Source: Natronococcus amylolyticus DSM 10524 (GTDB taxonomy: Archaea; Halobacteriota; Halobacteria; Halobacteriales; Natrialbaceae). From it: a stretch of 64,000 nucleotides of DNA. The stretch is from positions 1-64,000 of the forward strand of contig NZ_AOIB01000027.1 in the NCBI RefSeq assembly GCF_000337675.1, given 5' to 3'. A model generated the notes under the pieces. That model had not been told where the DNA came from. It searched no databases and saw nothing but the letters and a program-made list of their open reading frames with translations. Made by a program: the position numbers and the translations under genes. This document shows, piece after piece, positions 52,844 through 59,969 of the stretch (positions are counted from its first letter, which is position 1; every line of letters begins with the position of its first letter).

Positions 52844-53105
52844 CGGAATCGGCCTCTGTCGTGGATCGAGCAATCAGAACCTCATCGATGCCATCATCGA
52901 CGAGGTTATTCGTGTCGGTCGTCGACCGCTCAATTGGACGGGACTGGGCTCCTATCCGATCTCCCGTCCATGCTGCCGCGTCTTTTGGCGGCAGCGCTTT
53001 CAGCAAGCGATCAATGTCTGTAGTGGCATCTCGACCGTGAGTGCGGTCGACTATTCCGCGGTTCGTGGGGCAATTCCTATTTGCCCTGCTGTCTTCGTTT
53101 CGCAT
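52836..53105 (-). CDS. First gene of the small minus-strand operon (89 aa)
   Basis: An 89-residue hydrophilic protein starting MRNEDSRANRNCPTNRGIVD. It is low complexity and probably largely disordered, with one helical segment around DIDRLLKALPPKDAAAWTG. It heads the four-gene operon 53105-51410 and diverges from the PhiH1-repressor-like gene. Function unknown. Confidence 0.6.
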   Translation of the reverse strand: MRNEDSRANRNCPTNRGIVDRTHGRDATTDIDRLLKALPPKDAAAWTGDRIGAQSRPIERSTTDTNNLVDDGIDEVLIARSTTEADSDE

Positions 53106-53130
53106 GGCTTCTGAAACCCTTGTAGGGGCT

Positions 53131-53190
53131 GGAAGCCACCCCGGCGTGTCATCAGCACGCCGGACTTTTCACATCCGATGGGGGGCTTCC
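53131..53190. promoter_or_regulatory. Nested hairpin in the divergent control region
   Basis: An outer stem GGAAGCC (53131) / GGCTTCC (53184) encloses a perfect 8-bp stem CCGGCGTG / CACGCCGG (53141-53163). It lies in the probable 5' UTR of the operon starting at 53105 and upstream of the regulator gene at 53298. It may be an operator, a transcript regulator or part of an att or ori site. Confidence 0.5.
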
Positions 53191-53297
53191 GTTAGGCAGT
53201 ATTTACTACACCGACTTAATGATACCGCTGCTGGGGTAGTTACACTTGCCCAGCGATGATTCTATATGCTCCCGTACCGTTGATAACATATGTCCGT

Positions 53298-53645
53298 ATG
53301 GTGAAATCCAGGTCAATGCGACTTCAGCTCCCGACCGACCGTCTTATCCTCGAGCAGTTGCTCGAAGGTCGGAATTTGGCTGCCAACATCGCTGAGAATG
53401 TCGACCGGAGCCGTAACTACATCAACAAGCGGATGGGCCATCTCTTTGACTACGGACTTGTCACAAAGGTTGGACCGGTTGACGGGACGGGACTCTATGA
53501 GATCACGCCAAAGGGGCTTGCCACCTTGCGGTTGATCGATGAGTATGACAGTGGTGGTGAATTTGAGAATCTCGTTGAGGAACGTGCGGAACTTATCGAG
53601 GTTCGTCCTCCGGCAATCGTCGATGAGGGTGCCGACGAATCCTAA
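53298..53645 (+). CDS. PhiH1-repressor-like winged-helix regulator
   Basis: This 115-residue wHTH protein (about residues 8-80: PTDRLILEQLLEGRNLAANI, NYINKRMGHLFDYGLVTKVG) matches the pattern of the halovirus PhiH1 repressor family common in haloarchaeal proviruses and plasmids. CTATATGC at 53262 is a good TATA box for the ATG at 53298. It likely controls the divergent operon across the hairpin-rich 192-bp gap. Confidence 0.8.
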   Translation: MVKSRSMRLQLPTDRLILEQLLEGRNLAANIAENVDRSRNYINKRMGHLFDYGLVTKVGPVDGTGLYEITPKGLATLRLIDEYDSGGEFENLVEERAELIEVRPPAIVDEGADES

Positions 53646-53673
53646 TACCAAATCGCTCGTTCCCGACATAGCA

Positions 53674-53692
53674 CTCTCCGCTTCGAGGAGAG
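53674..53692. terminator. Hairpin between convergent genes
   Basis: CTCTCC (53674-53679) pairs with GGAGAG (53687-53692) and is followed by AATTATTAAA. It sits between the stops of the wHTH gene and orc1, so it can terminate both. Confidence 0.45.
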
Positions 53693-53707
53693 AATTATTA
53701 AATACCC

Positions 53708-53722
53708 CTTGGAATTCCGAAT
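53708..53722. repeat. CTTGGAATTCCGAAT repeat, 3' side of orc1
   Basis: A 15-mer one base away from the copy at 54824 and matching the first 13 positions of a copy at 56510. It ends 2 bp before the orc1 stop codon (53724-53726). Function unknown. Confidence 0.6.
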
Positions 53723-53723
53723 A

Positions 53724-54788
53724 CTACTTTGAACTAAGTACCTCTGTTCCGACTCTCGCAACCGGATCAATCTCTTCGTCGACCACCCAGTAGAGCCGGT
53801 CTCGAGTCGGCCCATCGTAATTGATGAGATCGTAAGCCTGGAGCTTCGGCAACTTCCCGCGACGCGCCCGCTTCCCAAGTGGCTGCACCGGTGAGCCGGA
53901 GTACACCACATCGGCACTTGCCTCGTAGCGATCGTGTAACTCCTTGCCCGTGATTTCCCCAGCCTCGTAGATGATCGCGTACAGCACCTGATGATGATAC
54001 GGCAGCGACTGCAAGTTCAACCGCCGAATCCGGCGCTTCGCCCGCTCGTAGGAATCCGCAACGTCGCGATCACGGATCCGATGGTGCCCGCGCTCGTGTG
54101 CGAGTTCGGCGGCAGCCCGGAGTGACTGGATTCCTTCGCGAGCGACGCCGGCGACCTCGTCGGCGATCGCCTCGAGTTGCTCTCGCCTTACAGGATCGCC
54201 GTGCAACCCCTGTTGTGCTCGGCGTTCGAGGATATCCGCCAGCTCATCGACACCGTAGCGGTCGAGCTTGAGGTGGCCCTGATCAAGGCGGTGGCCGTCG
54301 GTTACGTCGAGACGCGAGAGCCAGTCAGTCGCGTCGTGGACGATCGCAACAACAGTCACGTTCTCGATTGCGAGCAGCTCACTGATTGCGTTCGTCTGTG
54401 GGAGGTCCTCACCTTCGTCTAGGACGACGATGGTCTCGCCAGTGATCGCATCGCGAAGTTGTCGACAGACATCGGTCGCTGGGACTGTCTGCGCGACATC
54501 GTTCGAGCCTTCCGGGAGCTCCTCGAGGACACACCGGAGTACGTCGCCGGTCGTTTTCCCAAGCGAATCAACGAATACGCGAGTGATATCGGTCTGTGTC
54601 TCGAGATGGTTGACTGCGTTTCGTGCGAGCAGCGTCTTCCCCACACCACTGGGTCCGGAGATTAGAACGTCCGATGCTCGAGGGTGCGTCGTCGTAAAGC
54701 GCCGGAGTAACTGCTCGGTTTCGGCCTCCCGATGCAACGGATCTGGCGGTAAAAAAGAGTCGTCAAAGACCCGTGTATCAGCGATCAT
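53724..54788 (-). CDS. Orc1/Cdc6-type AAA+ protein
   Basis: This 354-residue member of the Orc1/Cdc6 initiator family has Walker A SGPSGVGKTLLARNAV (about residues 45-60), Walker B TIVVLDEGEDLPQ, a sensor-1 region (VTVVAIVHDATDWLSRLD), an AAA+ lid and a C-terminal winged helix (about 270-350). Such paralogues on islands can initiate replication from a nearby origin or serve copy-number control. The start at 54788 has a TATA box (CTTTATAACC, minus strand, 54811-54820) at leaderless spacing. I found no ORB-type repeats close by; the flanking CTTGNAATTCCGAAT repeats are the only candidates. Confidence 0.9.
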   Translation of the reverse strand: MIADTRVFDDSFLPPDPLHREAETEQLLRRFTTTHPRASDVLISGPSGVGKTLLARNAVNHLETQTDITRVFVDSLGKTTGDVLRCVLEELPEGSNDVAQTVPATDVCRQLRDAITGETIVVLDEGEDLPQTNAISELLAIENVTVVAIVHDATDWLSRLDVTDGHRLDQGHLKLDRYGVDELADILERRAQQGLHGDPVRREQLEAIADEVAGVAREGIQSLRAAAELAHERGHHRIRDRDVADSYERAKRRIRRLNLQSLPYHHQVLYAIIYEAGEITGKELHDRYEASADVVYSGSPVQPLGKRARRGKLPKLQAYDLINYDGPTRDRLYWVVDEEIDPVARVGTEVLSSK

Positions 54789-54810
54789 ACCGATCTGGTC
54801 AGTTTGATAG

Positions 54811-54820
54811 GTTATAAAGG
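54811..54820 (-). promoter_or_regulatory. TATA box of orc1
   Basis: On the minus strand CTTTATAACC is centred about 27 bp before the orc1 ATG. A CTTGTAATTCCGAAT element (54824-54838) abuts it on the upstream side, so a factor binding there could control the promoter. Confidence 0.55.
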
Positions 54821-54823
54821 CTG

Positions 54824-54838
54824 CTTGTAATTCCGAAT
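54824..54838. repeat. CTTGTAATTCCGAAT repeat, orc1 promoter side
   Basis: The second copy, in the same orientation as the one at 53708, placed immediately upstream of the orc1 TATA box. Together the two bracket the gene. A third partial copy (CTTGCAATTCCGA) lies at 56510-56522. Confidence 0.65.
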
Positions 54839-54907
54839 GTAGTTCGAGAAACAATGGGGTGACGATCACTTGAGAAGGAACTGATCTCGCCAGTAGCCAG
54901 TTTTTGA

Positions 54908-55168
54908 GGGTGTCATGGAACGGTTTGCATAGCCCTTTTTCGACTACCCGACAGATGGTACATACAGACGCGCACGTACCTTTTTCCACCTCGGGATTCC
55001 TCACTGCGTTCGGAACCGCTCGGCGCAAAAATCTACGCTAAAAAGGCCGCTCCCGCTGGTCGCTCGCGGGTGCTGCGCTTTCGTCTCCACCGCAGCGGTA
55101 CCGCCTCCGCCTGTACGTACCGCCTGTCGGGTAGTCGAAGAGGGTGTGCGAACCGTTCTATGACACCC
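54908..55168. mobile_element. 261-bp MITE with about 65-bp inverted ends
   Basis: The left end GGGTGTCATGGAACGG and the right end (reverse complement GGGTGTCATAGAACGG) continue as inverted repeats of about 65 bp with a few mismatches and a 2-nt gap, through CGACTACCCGACAG and GTACATACAG. TTGA flanks both ends (54904-54907 and 55169-55172), a likely 4-bp target duplication. The interior has no ORF. This is a non-autonomous DNA transposon; a matching transposase was not seen in the window. Confidence 0.88.
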
Positions 55169-55185
55169 TTGAAGAGGGGAGGGAA

Positions 55186-56322
55186 TTAGGCGAACAGGCT
55201 AGTGATCTGACCGAAGACGTCACCTAGAATCGAACCCCTCCCATCGCCCTCATAGGATTCCTCGAGAGCAACATCGCCGTTGGCGTCTTCGACGATGACT
55301 GTGTCTCCTTCCTGGCTCCAGACCTGGTTCTGAATTCCCCAGTGGAGAATGTCATCGCTGTCGTTGCTTTCGTCACCGCCGGTGAATATTTGAACGCTGC
55401 CGCCTGCTTCGAGTGTGAATCCACTCGGGAACGAATACGCGGAGGCACCGCCTGGGGTGTCGACCATCCCCTCGTCACGACGGTCTTGCATGGACCATCC
55501 GGTAAAGTCGATGGCCGCGTCCCCTTCGTTCTGAAGCGTCACGTACTCGTCGTCTGGTTCAACGTTTTCACCAACGTTGATATCGCCTAATGTGAGCGTT
55601 GCATCACCCGCAGTAGTGATATCTTCCTCGTCCTCTTCCTCCTCGTCCTCTTCCTCTTCTTCTTCTTCCTCCTCTTCTTCTTCCTCCTCGTCCTCTTCCT
55701 CCTCTTCTTCTTCCTCCTCTTCTTCTTCCTCCTCTTCTTCTTCCTCCTCGTCCTCTTCCTCCTCTTCTTCTTCCTCCTCGTCCTCTTCCTCCTCTTCTTC
55801 CGGCTCAGACTCAGCGGTGTCCGCAGGTTCGAACTGGCCTGCGATCTCTCCGTCTGGGCACTGCTCTGTGTGGACGGTGAGTGTGATCATGCCTGCCCGG
55901 AGACCCTCGAGAATATCTTCGGCCGATTGGTCCTCTTCGCTTCCCTCAGCGACCATTTCACCGGTTGGAGAACCTTCTGCGACCACCTGATCTCGAACGA
56001 CTCCCTCAGTGACTGAGCCTTCGAGATCGCGCTCTGAGATAACCGAGCCTTCGACTGAGAGACTGTAGTGTGTTGCTCGATTGAGGCAATCAACGTAGAT
56101 TCCGTAGTGGGATTCGCCAGATTCCGTGTCTACGGTTAGAGTGACTTCCCCCGAGGCATTCGTCTCGACTGGAGGTTCCACACCGTCGCCAGTGAGCGTA
56201 GCGACAAACGTTTCCTCGTGCGAGGAGGCAGCTGCCGTTCCGGAGAATCCGAGACCGGCAACACCGATACCGATTGCGGTCAACACTTTTCTTCTATCTG
56301 CGGTTGGATTGTATTGAGTCAT
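55186..56322 (-). CDS. Tat-exported protein: CHRD domain, poly-Glu linker, lamin-tail (LTD) domain
   Basis: This 378-residue protein has a Tat signal (TADRRKVLTAIGIGVAGLGF, cut near residue 32), a CHRD-like domain (about 35-168; ETFVATLTGDGVEPPVETNA, ITLTVHTEQCPDGEIAG), about 60 Glu/Asp residues in one run, and an LTD immunoglobulin-like domain (about 240-365; DEYVTLQNEGDAAIDFTGWS). LTD and CHRD domains are found on secreted archaeal proteins and often bind polymers or nucleic acids. The Glu run is encoded by a 30-bp DNA repeat (see the repeat at 55618). No enzyme residues seen. Confidence 0.85.
   Translation of the reverse strand: MTQYNPTADRRKVLTAIGIGVAGLGFSGTAAASSHEETFVATLTGDGVEPPVETNASGEVTLTVDTESGESHYGIYVDCLNRATHYSLSVEGSVISERDLEGSVTEGVVRDQVVAEGSPTGEMVAEGSEEDQSAEDILEGLRAGMITLTVHTEQCPDGEIAGQFEPADTAESEPEEEEEEDEEEEEEEEEDEEEEEEEEEEEEEEEEEEEDEEEEEEEEEEEEEEDEEEEDEEDITTAGDATLTLGDINVGENVEPDDEYVTLQNEGDAAIDFTGWSMQDRRDEGMVDTPGGASAYSFPSGFTLEAGGSVQIFTGGDESNDSDDILHWGIQNQVWSQEGDTVIVEDANGDVALEESYEGDGRGSILGDVFGQITSLFA
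55618..55800. repeat. Poly-Glu-coding microsatellite (30-bp unit)
   Basis: The coding strand is built from GAG/GAA/GAC; on the plus strand a 30-bp unit starting TTCCTCCTCGTCCTCTTCC repeats exactly at 55681, 55741 and 55771, with similar flanks. Such arrays expand and contract easily, so length probably varies between strains. Confidence 0.85.
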
Positions 56323-56518
56323 AGCTTGTCATTACCATCTAAGTGGTATTCTCAGATGGATGGAAATCACTAACAACAGTAGTTACTTATTTGTAACTTC
56401 TTATTTCGGACAGGTCAAAATACCACTATTTACTGTGGTCTGAATGATAGTATACGGAACCGTCAAAATTGAGAGAGTGTGCGATGGTAGGACGCCTATA
56501 TGAAATCCGCTTGCAATT

Positions 56519-56574
56519 CCGACCTCCGTAGAACAACACCGGGTTTCCGGTGACGATCACCGCCAGCGCCTCGA
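56519..56574 (-). pseudogene. C-terminal fragment of the 57561 gene family
   Basis: The minus strand encodes VTGNPVLFYGGR, which matches the end of the 57561-57785 product (TTGNPVSFYRGP). The CTTGCAATTCCGA repeat touches it. No longer homology remains, so it is a relic in the 56323-56670 gap, which otherwise only holds the promoters of its neighbours. Confidence 0.55.
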
Positions 56575-56670
56575 GGCGAACACGTCGCGGATTATATAAA
56601 AGGGGCGACGGGTAGCGTTTCGGAAAGTTCTGGAGTAGGGTTGAAAACCAACTTCTAACAGAACAGTCGC

Positions 56671-57279
56671 CTACTCTGCAGCTTCGACCGTGTTGAGGAT
56701 GTTCTGGGAGAACTGCTCGTCGGAAATCTCGCCGGCATTGTACTGCTCGGCCCACTCGGTCTCAACGGTGAAGTGCCCTGCCACCTGAGAACCGTCGACA
56801 CTCAGCATTTGGACCTCGAGTGCTTCCGAGGGCGGGTCTCCTTCTTTGACGTACGAAGCATACCCACCGGAGATCGCACCGACCTCGGCAGCCATCTGTT
56901 CTGCCGTTCCGCCCTGTTCGGCTTCGACAGTTAGGAAGCCATAGTCTTCTTCTTCGTCGTAGTCGACGACGGTTCCACCATAGACGACGTCCAACGTCGC
57001 TGCGAACTCGTCGGCACTCATCCCGTCGTCTGCTTCCTCTTCTTCCTCGACCTCTTCTTCGACTTCTTCTTCAGCCTCATCGGTCTCTTCTTCGGCCTCC
57101 TCAACCTCCTCACCATTGTCCTCTCCGTTTTCAGCTCCGTCACTGTCGTCGTCTCCGTTGTCATCGTCGGGCGTGCCGTCTTTACCGTTCTCGGACTCGT
57201 CGCCAGCACAGCCAGCGAGCGCTGTAGTCGTCAGTCCACCAATTCCTGCAATTGCCTTGCGTCGTGTAATATCAAACAC
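56671..57279 (-). CDS. Tat lipoprotein with acidic linker
   Basis: This 202-residue protein begins MFDITRRKAIAGIGGLTTTALAGCAG: twin Arg, hydrophobic core and lipobox LAGC, so it is a Tat lipoprotein. A Glu/Asp-rich linker covers about residues 28-87; the C-terminal domain (about 90-202) is alpha/beta (LEVQMLSVDGSQVAGHFTVE) and ends in a helical hairpin like SHOCT. Possibly a surface-bound relative of the LTD protein, but without its domains. Function unknown. Confidence 0.8.
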   Translation of the reverse strand: MFDITRRKAIAGIGGLTTTALAGCAGDESENGKDGTPDDDNGDDDSDGAENGEDNGEEVEEAEEETDEAEEEVEEEVEEEEEADDGMSADEFAATLDVVYGGTVVDYDEEEDYGFLTVEAEQGGTAEQMAAEVGAISGGYASYVKEGDPPSEALEVQMLSVDGSQVAGHFTVETEWAEQYNAGEISDEQFSQNILNTVEAAE

Positions 57280-57459
57280 TGTTATACCACGTTCTCCCCA
57301 CCACGGGGAAGGCGTCTCGCCCGCTGTGATACGGGATACATCGCCGAAACGTGAAGGCGAATGGGTGGGGGAGTGAACCGCAGAAAATTGTCTCTAGCCT
57401 ATGCAGTTAATCGTACCGATCTTTCATTAGTGCCGACATGCTATCGGGCCTGATTAGTC

Positions 57460-57501
57460 TTAACCAACGCCACCCGAACAGCCACTCCGAGCGTTGGTTA
57501 A
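57460..57501. repeat. Inverted repeat TTAACCAACGC...GCGTTGGTTAA (left copy)
   Basis: Perfect 11-bp arms around a 20-bp spacer, 60 bp beyond the end of the left operon (57561). A further perfect hairpin, AGCACTC-GA-GAGTGCT, follows at 57508-57523. The same inverted repeat recurs at 59881-59920. The rest of the 57280-57560 gap holds nothing identified. Confidence 0.85.
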
Positions 57502-57560
57502 TACGACAGCACTCGAGAGTGCTCACAAAAACCAACGGAAAAGAGCGTTACAGTGGCAGT

Positions 57561-57785
57561 CTACGGTCCGCGGTAGAAAGACACCGGGTTTCCGGTGGTG
57601 GTCTCGCTGCCAGTGTCGATCGCAACGTCCTCAACGGGCTCGCGGCCGACCTGCCGCCACGTCTCGCCGAGTTGCTCGTACTCGACACGCCAGTACTCGC
57701 CCGCCTCGTCGGGTTCAAACACGAACTTCCGACGGACGCCATCGGTACCGGTCCACGCAACCGTCTGTTCCCGGACAGCGTTCAT
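57561..57785 (-). CDS. Small hypothetical (74 aa) in the island operon
   Basis: A 74-residue beta-rich protein starting MNAVREQTVAWTGTDGVRRK and ending TGNPVSFYRGP. The ATG at 57785 overlaps the SWIM gene stop by 4 nt (ATGA), which decides the start. A fragment of its C-terminus recurs at 56.5 kb. Function unknown. Confidence 0.75.
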   Translation of the reverse strand: MNAVREQTVAWTGTDGVRRKFVFEPDEAGEYWRVEYEQLGETWRQVGREPVEDVAIDTGSETTTGNPVSFYRGP

Positions 57786-58117
57786 CGCGACCACCGCTTT
57801 CGTTGGGCGACTAGCGTCTGATCAACGTCCGCATCCGCCGGCGGGTGGATGCGCTCGAGGGCCATGAGGACTCTCGCCGCGTGCTTACAGCGGTTGATCT
57901 CTCCACTGCCGGGCTCGCCACGGTACTGCCAATCCGAGCAGGTACACCGCCCTTCCTGTAGGTCGACCGTGTATTCCGAGTAGTCGTTTGAGCCGGTACC
58001 GACCTTCCACATGCCGGGAGAGATAGGCCAGATTCCCATTGGCTGCTCGGCACCGCGGCGATCGCGGGTGAGCGTCGCCTCGTCAATGCCGACCGGCGTG
58101 TGTTTCGCGGTCGCCAT
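57782..58117 (-). CDS. SWIM zinc-finger protein (111 aa)
   Basis: A 111-residue protein with the SWIM motif CTCSDWQYRGEPGSGEINRC followed by KHAARVL (CxCx(n)CxH, about residues 58-82). SWIM domains bind DNA or proteins, for example in recombination mediators. Here it is a stand-alone module in an island operon. The start has a 1-nt overlap with the preceding gene (TAATG). Confidence 0.88.
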   Translation of the reverse strand: MATAKHTPVGIDEATLTRDRRGAEQPMGIWPISPGMWKVGTGSNDYSEYTVDLQEGRCTCSDWQYRGEPGSGEINRCKHAARVLMALERIHPPADADVDQTLVAQRKRWSR

Positions 58118-58329
58118 TAGCTCGTGGCCTCCTGGCGTTCGTCAACCTCGATAATTTCGCTGTCGTCCGGGATCTCGTCTGGATCGGCGACCGCCCGCGC
58201 TTCGGCGAGCAAGCGTTGATTGCGAGCGCCGGCGGTCTCGAGTGCTTCGGCGCGCTCGGCGACGGTCTCGAGATCTTGCGTCTGGTACATCGGCTCGATC
58301 TCGCGGTCCTTGTCGGGCCCGCCAAACAT
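58117..58329 (-). CDS. Hypothetical helical protein (70 aa)
   Basis: A 70-residue protein starting MFGGPDKDREIEPMYQTQDL. Mostly helical with a possible short coil (ETVAERAEALETAGARNQRL). It overlaps both neighbours by 1 nt, so the operon is translationally coupled. Function unknown. Confidence 0.7.
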   Translation of the reverse strand: MFGGPDKDREIEPMYQTQDLETVAERAEALETAGARNQRLLAEARAVADPDEIPDDSEIIEVDERQEATS

Positions 58330-58625
58330 CAGAACCCCTCCGGCGCGCGGTGGGTGGTCTCTAACCAGCCGCGGCGATCCTGAACGAACTCCATCCAGGC
58401 GGCGAGTGGCCGTCCCTCGAACTGCTCGACGTGCTCGGGATCGCTGTCAACGTAGTCGCCGACCTCGTAGTCTGGGCCGACGTCGTAGACTTTGACGGTG
58501 GCCTGGGCAGGGTAGTGAATGTGCGCGCAGTTCTCCTCGTCAACGCCGACGACGAAGCCGATCTTCGCCGCGAGGGAGTCGACCGTGTCCGCAACGCTTT
58601 CCTTCGGTTGGGTGATAGTCGTCAT
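58329..58625 (-). CDS. First gene of the left island operon (98 aa)
   Basis: A 98-residue protein starting MTTITQPKESVADTVDSLAA. The beta-rich middle (CAHIHYPAQATVKVYDVGPD) might bind a ligand. It heads the four-gene minus-strand operon that ends at 57561. A GGTCTT/AAGACC palindrome at 58627-58643 directly precedes the ATG. Confidence 0.7.
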   Translation of the reverse strand: MTTITQPKESVADTVDSLAAKIGFVVGVDEENCAHIHYPAQATVKVYDVGPDYEVGDYVDSDPEHVEQFEGRPLAAWMEFVQDRRGWLETTHRAPEGF

Positions 58626-58626
58626 T

Positions 58627-58643
58627 GGTCTTGTGCTAAGACC
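58627..58643. promoter_or_regulatory. Palindrome at the left operon start
   Basis: GGTCTT-GTGCT-AAGACC is a perfect inverted repeat immediately before the ATG at 58625; CGGGCG/CGCCCG follows a few bases further upstream. It is a possible operator or mRNA hairpin controlling translation. Confidence 0.4.
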
Positions 58644-58726
58644 GAGGTCGGGCGTTGCACCGCCCGGCCGAGATTTTCCCGGCTTCCTCGATCTCTATTC
58701 TACAGTATATCGGCCAGCACCTTAAT

Positions 58727-58776
58727 TATTACGATTCGTTTATTCGAATCGCAATTCGTTGATACTGATCGTAATA
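58727..58776. promoter_or_regulatory. Nested palindrome between divergent island operons
   Basis: TATTACGAT (58727) and ATCGTAATA (58768) are perfect 9-bp arms; inside lies CGATTCG...CGAATCG. The region is AT-rich and sits between the start codons of two divergent operons, so it is a candidate operator or switch. Confidence 0.5.
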
Positions 58777-58809
58777 CTCATGTTACGAAGCGTCATATTT
58801 ACGGCTGTG

Positions 58810-59256
58810 ATGAGTGCAGTAACTGGCAACGTGACTCTCGAGACTGGCGATCTAAACCCAACAGATCGTGCGATTCTAGATGAGCTCCGCAATGGTCGAT
58901 GTACACCTGCGTTTGTAGCTGAGAAACACAGCTACTCGAGTGGGAATGTCCGCAACCGAATGACACACCTCGCGAGCCACGATCATGTTGAGGGAATCGG
59001 CGGCGGACTGTACCAACTCGTCGACGACCCATGTGACGACACCGAACCTGATCCGTCTCACTCGGAGGAATACGTCCAGGAGCTTGAGGCGCGCAACCGC
59101 GATCTTGAGCGCGAGGTTGATCGGCTTCGCGAGCAGTCCGGAACCACTGTCGACACCGACTCCGTCTGCGACGACCTCAAGCGCGCCTTGGAGAATCGCG
59201 AGTGGGGCGCAGTCGAAGACGCGGCAAGCCGACTCGGGTGCGAGTTCCATAACTAA
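58810..59256 (+). CDS. Winged-helix protein with C-terminal coiled coil (148 aa)
   Basis: From MSAVTGNVTLETGDLNPTDR, residues about 15-65 form a winged helix (AILDELRNGRCTPAFVAEKH, then SSGNVRNRMTHLASHDHVEG) like those in haloarchaeal proviral regulators. Residues about 85-115 are a coiled coil (VQELEARNRDLEREVDRLRE). It is probably the regulator of the divergent pair. An upstream in-frame ATG at 58759 exists but lies in the palindrome. Confidence 0.8.
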   Translation: MSAVTGNVTLETGDLNPTDRAILDELRNGRCTPAFVAEKHSYSSGNVRNRMTHLASHDHVEGIGGGLYQLVDDPCDDTEPDPSHSEEYVQELEARNRDLEREVDRLREQSGTTVDTDSVCDDLKRALENREWGAVEDAASRLGCEFHN

Positions 59257-59374
59257 CGACGATCACAACCAGCTCGAGGAGACTCGCCAGCAGACGGTCC
59301 TCGCGAACACGGAGGGTTGTTCTATCGAGCAGTTCAAGACGGCCCTCGACACGCTTGATGACACGAACGTCTAG
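59249..59374 (+). pseudogene. 41-codon gene lacking a start codon (ATA for ATG)
   Basis: In frame after the regulator gene, codons encode THDD-like TNDDHNQLEETRQQTVLANT then EGCSIEQFKTALDTLDDTNV and stop. The expected start is ATA at 59249-59251, in the 8-nt overlap ATAACTAA that matches the ATGAxTAA overlaps elsewhere. It may be a start-codon mutation, a rare ATA start, or a sequencing error. Confidence 0.5.
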
Positions 59375-59379
59375 CGTGA

Positions 59380-59595
59380 CTCGAGGAACACTCTGGGGTC
59401 TACGAGGAGCTCGAAGGCCCCTGGAGCGAGGTACTCGGGACATTCGTCAAGTCACTCAACGAGAGGATTGAGGGGAACTGACAGCACCTCGAGGCCGAGA
59501 TCGAGACGGAGGTCTACGAGAACACGGTGATCCGTCATGGTGAGGTCGAATCTATCCACAGCCGTACCGTCGGCGCGGGGGAGCACTATGAGTGA
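59380..59595 (+). pseudogene. Interrupted gene with an internal TGA
   Basis: One frame encodes LEEHSGVYEELEGPWSEVLG and TFVKSLNERIEGN, then TGA at 59479-59481, then QHLEAEIETEVYENTVIRHG and SIHSRTVGAGEHYE, ending at TGA 59593-59595. It has no start codon. The smooth frame across the stop suggests a recent nonsense mutation in a 71-codon gene. The next gene starts in a GTGA overlap with its end, as expected for an operon. Confidence 0.6.
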
Positions 59596-59873
59596 GAATT
59601 TTCATCACTGAGTATGAACGCCTCACAGAGCGGGTGGACGAACTCCAGAACGAGCGTGATCGCTTACAGCGGCAACTCGCGGCTACGAACAGTCGTATTG
59701 ACGAGGTCACTGAGTTAGTCGAGTACGTCGACGAACAGCGAGAGCTCGAGTGCTATCGCGAACGCCGCGAACGTATGGTTGATCAAGCTGGTGTCCTCAC
59801 TCGAGCGAAGTGGTGGCTTACCGGCGTCCCTGTCGACGGTGGTCGCGGCGATGACGACGAGCTCGAGGAGTGA
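59592..59873 (+). CDS. Coiled-coil protein (93 aa)
   Basis: A 93-residue protein from GTG 59592 (MRIFITEYERLTERVDELQN). Residues about 8-60 are a strong coiled coil (ERDRLQRQLAATNSRIDEVT). The C-terminus is acidic. Last gene of the right operon; the inverted repeat at 59881 begins 7 bp after the stop. Confidence 0.65.
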   Translation: MRIFITEYERLTERVDELQNERDRLQRQLAATNSRIDEVTELVEYVDEQRELECYRERRERMVDQAGVLTRAKWWLTGVPVDGGRGDDDELEE

Positions 59874-59880
59874 TCCGACT

Positions 59881-59920
59881 TAACCAACGCTGAGGCGTCT
59901 ATCGGCCGATGTTGGTTAAG
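59881..59920. repeat. Inverted repeat TTAACCAACGC...GTTGGTTAA (right copy)
   Basis: The second copy of the element at 57460, arms 9 bp, total 40 bp. The two copies flank a 2.4-kb divergent operon pair. The TATA-like GATTATAGAA (59921-59930) of the next gene abuts it. Confidence 0.85.
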
Positions 59921-59969
59921 ATTATAGAACCCGTAGGGATTTTTCCGGACGGCGTCAGTAGCTCGTTCC

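Noticed and set aside
53141-53163. CUGAUGA in the minus-strand hairpin, as in hammerhead ribozymes
   Set aside because: The seven bases are simply the loop of a perfect 8-bp stem; the required GAAA and cleavage-site helices cannot be formed around it.
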